Shown: positions 55,930-64,000 of the stretch, piece by piece | How positions within the stretch are numbered: the first letter of the stretch is position 1 | How the letters are laid out: every line of letters starts with the position of its first letter | Assembly: GCA_947396885.1 (NCBI GenBank) | Contig: OX377202.1 | Coordinates: 70,156,643-70,220,642, forward strand | DNA length: 64,000 nucleotides | Source of the DNA: Heligmosomoides polygyrus polygyrus | Taxonomy: Eukaryota > Nematoda > Chromadorea > Rhabditida > Heligmosomidae | Reading direction: 5' to 3' | Translations under genes and position numbers: made by a program | Notes under the pieces: model-generated | Told to the model about the DNA's origin: nothing | Seen by the model: the letters and a program-made list of their open reading frames with translations, nothing else | Databases searched by the model: none

Positions 55930-56790
55930 TTGTCTTCTTGAAAAATAAGGTTGTGCTTACGAAATCTTCTGAAATATGGCAGAAGGTGATTTCCGATCAA
56001 TTCTGGTAGACTTCACTTTTCATACTACACGAAACGAACTCCAAGGCAATGAGTCCGTCTCCAGAAAACGCATCCCAAACCATGAGACGTCCACCGCCGA
56101 AGTTGCGCCTTAAGAATACTCGTTCCTCTTTCCTCAGATCTCTTCAGTAGTGTCTGTATGAATCGGGTCCATTAAGATTCCACTTCTTTTCGTCAGAGAA
56201 TACTGTCCAAAAATTGAAAACGCGCTTCTGCTTGCATGTCAGACTAGATGCAGTCTCACTTCACCTTCTTCCAATTCGTGCTCATATGTGCACGAGCGAA
56301 GTTGAGCCTGGCGGTCTTGTGGCAGTCCATCAAACGAGGGGCACGCTTCACGACTTGATGAACAATGTGCGTACATACTGCAATCCAAGATTCGCAGTAG
56401 TGTCCATTTCGATACGGGGAGGTCTAGATGACGTCGGAGGTTCTTCGCGGACTGGGTGCTGTAAGAAGCCGTCCTGAATAGGCCGCTCTCATCTCTTTCA
56501 GACAGCTTCTTTGGAAGGCCAGCTTTCGATTTTCACTTGCAGGGTTCCGTGCCCTTCAGATAGCGGTTGATGCAGTTCAACGCCCTCCTTAGTTGAGCTG
56601 CGGCCTTCCTGTTTGGATAGCCGGCCGCACGAAGAACATCGATTTGAGCTTGCTTACGTGTAGAAAGCTCGGGGTTCTTTGCCATTGGATCGATTGATAG
56701 CAGTGATGCTTTTCGTTGCATTATTGACCTTGACCTTCTATACCGAGTTTTGCGAGGCAAAATGGAGAGCATTGGAAATTTCCTCAAGTG
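55930..56790 (-). mobile_element. Tc3-like transposon remnant 2
   Basis: The minus strand begins with the DNA-binding domain AKNPELSTRKQAQIDVLRAA, continuing NRKAAAQLRRALNCINRYLK (helix-turn-helix). Through frameshifts follow PKKLSERD, APRLMDCHKTARLNFARAHM and NWKKVK. Later pieces match the catalytic entry at 13712-14650. Together with that copy the family can be inferred. Terminal repeats not found. Confidence 0.75.
56533..56787 (-). pseudogene. Tc3-like transposase N-terminal helix-turn-helix
   Basis: An 84-codon frame; residues from MAKNPELSTR onward form the bipartite paired-like DNA-binding domain of Tc3 transposases (L...E..QI..LR.AG.S.R.IA..L.RS...I..YL). It ends in frame before the second subdomain. 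Confidence 0.75.
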
Positions 56791-56886
56791 AACCTATATT
56801 TTGAACCGGCCTCTATTCGGTACTTCTTCAATAAAAGTTCGTGGTATCCATCACTGATAAGATCTGCTGCTTATGTTTTTTTCTAG

Positions 56887-57020
56887 AAAGGTTTTCGATA
56901 GTGTGGAATACGATGGTGGCATCATTGAACCTCGGCAGCTGGTTCTTCAACTACTAATGGACAAATCGGGAGGTGAACCTGTAATTTTGCACCGGAGTGT
57001 ATGGAGATTTTTTTCGAGTA
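56887..57020 (+). CDS. Probable internal exon of an unidentified host gene
   Basis: Acceptor TTTTTTTCTAG and a consensus donor GTAAGTAAA frame a 134-base segment with one open frame. It encodes KVFDSVEYDGGIIEPRQLVL, QLLMDKSGGEPVILHRSV and WRFFSS. Sequence and splice signals both look genuine. The GGIIEPRQL...WRF pattern faintly recalls the start of TBC (Rab-GAP) domains, but I would not name it. Partner exons are not identified nearby. Confidence 0.5.
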
Positions 57021-58337
57021 GTAAGTAAAAGTCCTCCTTAGTGAGTTAGCAACTCGATCAGAACCACAGTTTCTCAAACTCTGTGTTTCACCATTTTTCC
57101 GCACGACGATTAATAGTTGGCGCGAAACACTCCTCATCTGCTGCGATAAACACTCGGAAACTCCTCTCTTTGTTCAAGGCGACGATGGCATATTAAAAAG
57201 GCTTTATCAATATGATGTGTAACCGAACTGCTATGATTAGCATGGCATCTTGTGAGTGCGTAGATATTAAATGTACGTACCTGGTGGTGTAAATCTATAC
57301 GTGAACGTTAGGCTTCTGGTCCTAAACTTCTATTCATCTCTTATGCACTTCATCTAAGGATGTTGTAAATGGCAGCCTTTGAAAAAATGCGTCGCCTAGT
57401 GCGACTCGTCCTCAGCTCCGTTTAACAGCTGCGAGTTTGCTGCGCTTGAAATGAGTTACTAAAGGCGAACGGCGGAAGCGCTCCGAGCCCAAAACTGGCC
57501 GCGATCACCCCATCAGTCACGGTCAGTCTCGCCGTGTCTTTGAGGTCGATTAGAGAAGCTGATGGGCGTCAGATGGCGCGTCCTCACGCTCTCCCCTGAA
57601 GAGGTTCGTGTGTTTTCGTGGCTGCCGACACTCGCTATCTCCAGTCGTTCCCTTCGCAGAGTCAGTTCCCACTTCCGCTGTGGGGATGCGTGTTGCTAAT
57701 TCCTGTGAAGCGCCAGATACGGTAGCTCCCCACAGTATTTGCTAGTTCAGATTGACGGCTATCGCTTACTAACCTTAAGTTGGTTTACCTTTTTTTGGTT
57801 CCGGTTGTGGTAGGAGTTTAGATTCTGCCTCAAGGAAGACGTTGCCTGTGAACCATTTGGACAGCATTTCTAGACGATCTTATCATTATTCCATTTGTCA
57901 ACCATTAATGTTTTTAAATGATTGGAATTTATTGTGGCTTGCTTAATCTTTGGCGTTTTCTTTAGTTTACACTAAATATCTCGATTTAGATTTCTGAAAT
58001 ATGAGAGCACGGCTTCGATTGGCAGAAATCCCAACAAGAATGAAATCTAGCACTTTATAATGGTTTAAGATCATTTTGTCCAGTGAGATGTAACAACATT
58101 TTTTTTGCATCTCGTGCGATGACGGTGATTAAGAGACGTTGAACGCAGGGTAGGCATACGAGCAACCTCACATTCCCACCCTTTATCTAGTTACCACAGT
58201 TCATTATTACTTGACACTCGCTCTCATTTCTTCTCTCAAGCACAACGAAATGAGTGCAGAGTCACGGGTCTTGAAGATTGTAACGCTTCACTGAATCTAT
58301 TTGTATTTAATGCTACTTTTGATTTAACTTCTTCCAG
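57021..58337. other. Intron-like spacer, partly GC-rich
   Basis: If exons 56887 and 58338 share a gene this is intronic. A GC-rich patch at about 57370-57770 has no long frame. It may be a decayed element. Nothing else recognised. Confidence 0.3.
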
Positions 58338-58394
58338 CTGCAGAACAACGCTCCTAAAAAGAAAGTGCTAAGAGCCGAAAAGACTAGAGCGTGA
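58338..58394 (+). CDS. Possible terminal exon with basic tail
   Basis: After a CTTCTTCCAG acceptor, 18 codons encode LQNNAPKKKVLRAEKTRA and a stop. PKKK is a nuclear-localisation-like cluster. Its phase does not match the donor at 57020 directly, so a further exon would be needed if they belong together. Confidence 0.3.
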   Translation: MQNNAPKKKVLRAEKTRA

Positions 58395-58516
58395 AGCGAG
58401 TTTAAATGTTACATCGAACCGAAAGCAAGTAGCGGGCAATGCTTTGGATGCCTTCACAGTTATGAAATTTGTTTTGAAGACTCATTTATCCATTCTTTTG
58501 ATGGGTATCCATTAAA

Positions 58517-58795
58517 AGAATGGATAAATGACGGCGTTACTCAATCCCTTTTGGGATGAGCCGCGCATTCTACTTCTGTCATGGAGTTGATTTGAATACG
58601 CATTTGGCCTCTCAATGAATAGCGGTGGCCGGCCAGTCAGCGCTTCCTTCTTCCTGGACAAGTATGGTACCAATTCACCGACCGCGGGATAATGGAAGAT
58701 TTGACTGGCCTGGGCGGGAATTCCGAACCGAGAACCTGGTATCGGGTGCACGCGACAACGGCACCTCCTTCGATTGCGCAACTCGCGTCCTGGGT
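58517..58795 (-). repeat. SINE family A copy (antisense)
   Basis: Near full length. It begins GGATAAATGACGGCGTTACTC on the + strand and ends at the complement of the A-box head (TCGATTGCGCAACTCGCG). The B-box complement GGAATTCCGAACC is present. Moderately diverged. Confidence 0.8.
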
Positions 58796-59190
58796 TTCAT
58801 TACTCTACGAAAAACATGTCCACTATATTAGATATTTCCCAAAGGCGTAAGATATTGGGCCATAGAGCGCTATTTATGATGCGATGTGTTTTATGACTTG
58901 AATATCAAAATGCAAGAATTTCAGTTTGATCTAAATTGGAGATCGAAAATGGAACGGAGGTCTTTATGAGCTACTTCTGGTCTCAATAGCTAAAAATGGC
59001 CAAAGAAAAGCTCCATTCAAAGCTTATGTAAGAAGCAACCGGCAACCTGTTTTGAGTGACTAGGAGTAATGTAACTCGCGAGAGCACAGCGTACCATACA
59101 AATTGCTTAAATTCTTTGAAAACCGGTTTATTCAGGGGTGGTTCATGATGCACACAGTGCCAAGCCTGTACTCAACGCGTTCACTGCACA
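58796..59190. other. Unassigned spacer
   Basis: No frame or repeat recognised between SINE A and the minisatellite. Confidence 0.3.
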
Positions 59191-59194
59191 TTGT

Positions 59195-59370
59195 ATCCGA
59201 TGAAAAATCGTAGGATAAGTGGTTGATTCGAATAATGGGATTTCACTGATCCCGGATTTTGTGTTATTCAGATAAGCGCGATTTTGTTGAATATGAATTT
59301 TTGGATGATTTTTATCGGATATGTCCGATCGGATATCCGGAAATGATTCATTCAGATCCAATGTGCGCGG
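59195..59370. repeat. GATTCGGATAA minisatellite, copy 3
   Basis: GGTTGATTCGAATAATGG and TTATTCAGATAAGCGCGA are diverged units. The segment ends CGGATATCCGGAAATGATTCA followed by TTCAGATCCAATGT, nearly identical to the end of the 28845-29060 copy. Confidence 0.65.
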
Positions 59371-60116
59371 AATAGTATGTACGCTGTTCAGCTGCCCCAA
59401 GGCGATCTATCAGCAATCGCAAAATTTTAGGTTTTGAGTTATTTGAGAGAAGGATATCTTCTTGGAGGTGCATCTGCGTTCCCGCGCTAAAAGCTCCCTT
59501 AGCGTTCCGATGGGTTTCCGCATTGCATATCCGGAGGAGCTGTCTAGCCATCCGGTGAGGACGTTCCTACCTCTGCCGGCGTTTTATATTTAGAATGGCA
59601 GATTGATGGAGATTTCACTTACCATGCAGCTCTTTCATAATCCATTGTGTTTGCGGGATCGCCAACATTTTTGCAAATCGAATTTGGTGGTAATTCGCAT
59701 ACTGGAGGATCTCGAAAAACGTTGCAAAACGCGCAAGGAGCCCAACTATGGCGCCAACAGTGGTTAAGGATTTAAAAGAGAATAGATTCAAGGAACATAA
59801 ACCCTAAAAAAGAAGATAATGGAACTAGAAGGTACAGCGCCACCGGGATCTTTTCGTACAAATAGCCAAAACAAAGGCCACAGACGAATCGCGGCTCCGA
59901 ACTAAGCGTCCAGTTCCACGTTCAAAACGATATTCCGTGTGAGACATCCTTTCTCGAGCTTCAGCGGTTTTTGTCAGTGCACCTAGGGACTGAAATCCAG
60001 CACTGAAAAATTGATCACGCAACCGAGCCGCAAAGAGGGCAAATGTCAGATCTGCAAGCATTCAACCCTGACACATTGCGGCAACGGAACTTTAGGCACT
60101 GAGAGCTCTGATAAGT
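59371..60116. other. Unassigned spacer
   Basis: Short antisense ORFs at 59348-59551 and 59825-60061 have no motif. No element ends recognised. Confidence 0.3.
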
Positions 60117-60426
60117 ATAAGGATAGAGAACGAAGGACGCGTTATTCAATCCACTCATTGGTACGCCACGCATTCTACTTCTACAGGATGTCGTAGAGGC
60201 GGCTGGAATTTGGATTTGGAATTCGAATTTGGCCTACAGAATGACTTGCGGTGACCAACCAATGAAGAGGTCAATGTTCTATGCTTCCAAGACAAGGCTG
60301 GCACCAATTCGCCACAAAGGGGTGGGAGGCTTGATCACCATGGGCGAGAAATCCGAACCAAGAACCTGGTTTCGGGAGCAGCCGGTGGCCGGCGCCTTCT
60401 CCTACTGCGCTCCACGTCCTCGATAG
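60117..60426 (-). repeat. SINE family A copy (antisense, diverged)
   Basis: TACGCCACGCATTCTACTTCTAC, GGTACCAATTC-like GGCACCAATTCGCC, and the head complement CTCCTACTGCGCTCCACG keep SINE order. A small local expansion (GGAATTTGGATTTGGAATTCG) interrupts the middle. Confidence 0.75.
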
Positions 60427-62029
60427 CTCATATACAACTGCATAAAGTTTAATCCTTTAAAAATCTGAGAGAACGCCCTTGCTCCATGAATATAAAACAA
60501 TTCTTTTTGAAGAGGGGAAGTCTTTCAGCAAACTTAACAGTTGCAAATTGTGGGCAAGGAACAGTGGCGGAGGGTCTAGCTTAGGTTCTGCTCCGCTAGG
60601 AAGCAGACAATGAAGACAGAGTATTGGGTGACCACAGATACAATGCAGGCTATAGAATTCCCGCTGAGCTTTCATTCCGTTTTCATGGTGGCGCAATTGC
60701 TGCGAGGAGATCACGACAGTAGAAATTGCTCATCCGGCCACTCCTCGTGCACTCTCTAGTGGCCTGCACATGAGATAACGGCGGAGACAGCAAACGTGAC
60801 ACTGAAGAAGGTGGCACCACAAAGGCGATGGTTCCAACAAATTGGGAGAAAATCTGTAAGGTCGAGCTGTTAGCACCCTGCTGAGTGCTTGCGGAATATG
60901 CAACCAAGTTGCGTTGGAGAAAGTTCCAGAGGGATGGCAGTAAAGCAGGATGATCCGAGAGAAGAGACAGCCGCCTACCAAAATGCGCAACTTATCTTCC
61001 AGTTCGCCCTTCTCTGCATACCTCAATCTTTGAGCGAGTTGCCATGGACATTTTCAACTGATGGTTGCCGTCAAGCTTTCCGGCAATCAGTATGAAATCG
61101 TAGCTGATTAAGGCAGCATCGGTGCAAACCGCGCTGCTGCTTTTGGGGAGGTGCGGAAGCCGGTGCACGCTGGACATGAAATGCCTTTTGATCACGTGGC
61201 GCACGAAGTGAAGTGGTGCCCTTTACGTCTGCACAGAGTTCTCGAAGAGCTCATGATGTGGGTGCGAACACTCTTCTGTTGCCCAGAGGATAAAGCGCAA
61301 AAGCAAGCAACTCGATAGATTTCCTCATCTCTCTGGAGGTGCACCGAGGTTTTACGGTTTTCCCACTCCTCTATGTCGCCGTTATGGATGTCATTCCACG
61401 AGCCTTTAGAATCCATTCTCCTGCACGTTATTAATAATGGTCCATTGTGAAAAGAAAGATGATCTCGAGCGGCGAAGCTTGGTGCAATGGCATGGATGTG
61501 TCCGTACTCAGAACGGACGCCAGAAAGGCCGACATCTTAAAGGTCAACGTCTATGAGTCCGGCTTCACGAATGAAACGGTTAGCGTCACTTGATTTTACG
61601 TGTTATAGTTTTTAGTTTCAAGTAATCGGAAAGAGCTAAAGCATCTGATGATAGTCTATTGCTTGAAGTGAGCGGGCGTTGACGGCGGTGCTCCGCCACA
61701 GAAGATCATCAGAACCTTTGAACTCCACCGAATGTGGAGTCCAACGGTATTGGGTAAAACCTGCAATCAGGAAAGTTGACCTTCTCCTCGGCTTAAATGA
61801 GCGAAGCTTAAATGAGCGAACTTACTGCACTGAACGGTTGGTGTCTCTCGCGTGTGACCCGTTTGCAAAGGGTTGTCATCGGAGTCGTGCCAAAAGTTGG
61901 TCGTTTGCTCGGAGCTCTCCTGCGCGAACTCGCAGCGGCGTTTACCGTGGCATGTTTAGAGGGCAAACGGCAACAGAACCTGGAGCGCTGATTCCGGTGC
62001 CTAAGAAGGCTTAGAATGCTGGAGCTCGA
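60427..62029. other. Spacer with weak coding-like segments
   Basis: On the minus strand, 61204-60992 encodes SAVCTDAALISYDFILIAGK and DGNHQLKMSMATRSKIE, followed in frame by a GTATGC donor candidate at about 61044. On the plus strand, about 61460-61591 encodes SSGEAWCNGMDVSVLRTDAR and ends at TGA. Both are plausible exons of unknown genes; neither has a recognised domain or confirmed acceptor. Confidence 0.3.
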
Positions 62030-62712
62030 GGCACCGATAGCTTGACACTTAGGCCTATGTAGCCCCCCCCCCCCCTCAACCGTTATTCTTCGCCGACAAC
62101 AGCAGCCGTCAACCTAAGTATCACCTGTATCATTTGTCGTCCCGTCTCTCTCAGCGAGCGCCAGCAGCGTCTCCATTCGTCCCTGTCGCGTGCCAGAGTG
62201 GTCCAATGGATCCTTCTCGTTCGAGTAACACGAAGAGCGTCATATCGGTCGTTCAGGGCTTTCACGAAGAAGTCCGACCAACGCGTTGGTGTGGGTCCTG
62301 GTGTTCTCTTGACATCCCGCGGAATTCAGTCGGTGACGGCTCTCGTCCAGCGGGTGTCTGCGAAGCGCATTACGTGGCCGGCCCACCTAATTTTCGACAA
62401 CTTGGCCCACGCGACAGCGTCTCTGATCTTCAAACGTCGGCGAAGCTCGGAACTCCGGAGTCCTTTTCTCACTTGCGTGAGTCGTGTCACTCCGAGCATC
62501 GCCCTCTCGATTCCACTCTGCGCCACGCTGATCGCGTGTTCATCCTGCTTTCGTATAGCCCAGGTCTCTGAGGCGTACATTAGGGCAGGAAGAACAGTGT
62601 CGAATAGGTGGGCAGGAGTCGGACGTTCTTCGTCTTCTTCGCGACTTCTTCGACGCTCTTGAAAGCTTCCTAAGCCGCTCGTTTCCTCCTGCTCAGCTCT
62701 GGTGCTAGGTCG
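62030..62712 (-). mobile_element. RTE-type retrotransposon 3' end (antisense), second subfamily
   Basis: The complement reads NDLAPELSRRKRAA, then YASETWAIRKQDEHAISVAQ, GIERAMLGVTRLTQVRKGLR, KIRDAVAWAKLSKIRWAGHV and [20 protein letters not shown]. The order matches the carboxyl third of RTE elements. It differs strongly from the copy at 53693, so it is another subfamily. The 3' tail carries GATACAGGTGATACTTAGG. Confidence 0.85.
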
Positions 62713-63979
62713 TTAGCCAACGTCAACCTAAGTATTGGACGGAAACAGCGCTTCAAACTAATATCTAGAGCGAACCTGCAGAGCGGTGTAGGATCCTCAT
62801 CTTAAAAAGTCGAAATTCTGAGTTATTCCCAAAATAGTACTCAGCGTGCAGAATACCGACTGTACATCTAAATATATTACTAACGGTTTAGAGTTTCGTA
62901 TTTATGTAGTGGCTCGCATCGTTCTCATATTGTGATAGATGAGATTCAGGTAGGCCTTTATAGACCACATCATGGTGATACCTCGCCATTTTCACTGCTT
63001 TTGTCGTCACATGAAAAGCTACATTTGAATAGATCCTCCTTCTTATATTAAAATGAAAGCCAATGAATTTTTTCGCTAAACATGGTCGAGTGGAATAGTT
63101 TTTGAAGCCACTCTGGAAAGCGTCCCTGAATCGTCTGACTCCTTCCGTCCCTTCTTCTGCATGAACAACACCACGGGAGCGGTTTCGGATCCTTCCTTGC
63201 GCACCTGAACATTACCTCATGACGAAAAGAATAATTCATTACGCGATGGAATTTGAGCGAGTAATAGAGAGCTTGTAAGCAGAATCTCCATACAGTAAAA
63301 TTCTAACATTATCACACATCTGACTAAAAGACGCACCATTCCGCGACGATACATTGAGAAATTGATTCCTAGATCCTTTACTACACCGGGTCTTCAATCT
63401 CGACACACTAGCGCTCTTAATGGCCTTATTCAAACTGTTCAACTTCAACTTCAAACTCAAACTAGCGGTTCTTAATGAGTTCCCAAGGTAGTACAGCAAG
63501 TCGCCAGTGAGCAGCGAACGCCAAGCCTAATTTGCCGTTCGTCTCGCGTTTTTCCTGTCTAGCGACACTAACGCGGCTAATCATCTGAACGACGTCTTCC
63601 GGTGCGACCTGACACAATGTCACTGCCCTCTTCGTATCCGCTTCTGGATGCCAACTTGGAAGGGACGAAGGCGAAGTTCGGTGTAACCAGCATATGAGAG
63701 GAACGGTGGTTACTGTCCATCGAGGGGGGGGGGGAAGGATGGAGAGAGCTTAATCCTCGTCAAATTATTGAATAGCTGATATAGAAACAGTGATTTTTGA
63801 TAGTCGAAATGGAAAATGTGTTCAGGGATTACAGGATGGAGCAGAGCGGCAAAAGTCCTTCTCTTGTAGAGAATTGGACTCAAGCTTAACGTCATGAACA
63901 CTGAGCATTTAACGACTGACGAAAACGGTCCCTCTCCATTTCAGGTTAACTTCATCGAGTAGACTGCGGTCGCGTCCGA
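62713..63979. other. Unassigned spacer at the right edge
   Basis: No gene recognised. Short antisense ORFs at 63048-63239 and 63239-63499 have no motif. An 11-G tract lies at 63724-63734. Confidence 0.3.
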
Positions 63980-64000
63980 GATAAGATAATTGGATGATTC
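63980..64000. repeat. GATTCGGATAA minisatellite, copy 4 (truncated by window)
   Basis: The last bases, ATAATTGGATGATTC, are the start of the unit seen at 28860. Confidence 0.5.

Noticed and set aside
56887..57020. Naming this exon a TBC-domain Rab-GAP
   Set aside because: The resemblance is limited to a few residues; the diagnostic IxxDxxR and YxQ motifs are not in this exon.

Overview
The window is a gene-poor, repeat-rich stretch of nuclear DNA from a nematode, most likely a strongylid (hookworm-like) worm. The evidence is a split gene with nematode-style introns (GT donors, T-rich AG acceptors) that encodes a tandem RGS-domain protein resembling Caenorhabditis rgs-3. The mobile DNA also fits: Tc1/Tc3, mariner, piggyBac-like and PIF/Harbinger-like elements, RTE and CR1-like non-LTR retrotransposons, and two tRNA-derived SINE families. 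There are no bacterial-style operons, ribosome-binding sites or phage genes. A 200-N gap shows this is a draft assembly. I made all assignments by reading translations and repeats by eye, without database searches.

Layout. 0-7 kb: the 3' half of the RGS gene on the + strand (five exons, 667-6659). Its introns carry a dead mariner, a SINE and a fold-back Tc1-like element. 6.9-7.8 kb: a VNTR-bearing repeat whose partner lies at 45.6-46.7 kb. 9-13.3 kb and 14.6-19.7 kb: two decayed CR1-like retrotransposons split by nested DNA transposons. Two of those nested elements sit at clean target duplications (TTA and TTAA), and removing them on paper rejoins the host reading frame. 13.7-14.65 kb: a Tc3-like remnant. 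20-24 kb: local scrambled duplications, SINEs and one possible terminal exon. 24.4-27.8 kb: a 450-bp direct duplication flanking the gap and a palindromic satellite. 28-35 kb: minisatellite, a core-deleted mariner, a piggyBac-like MITE and SINEs. 35-42.7 kb: SINE copies mixed with clusters of short coding-like + strand segments of unknown identity. 42.9-49.3 kb: a perfect hairpin, a mariner remnant, the second VNTR repeat and an antisense CR1-like 3' end. 52.2-53.7 kb: a long inverted repeat enclosing C2H2 zinc-finger exons. 53.7-55.8 kb: an RTE retrotransposon with a GAA tail. 55.9-58.4 kb: a Tc3-like remnant and two probable host exons. 58.5-64 kb: SINEs, minisatellite and an antisense RTE 3' end.

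The only confidently named host gene is the RGS gene. Its predicted product would speed GTP hydrolysis by G-alpha subunits and so damp GPCR signalling. Most other sequence is a layered record of transposition. Remaining host-gene calls are short exon candidates with low to moderate confidence.
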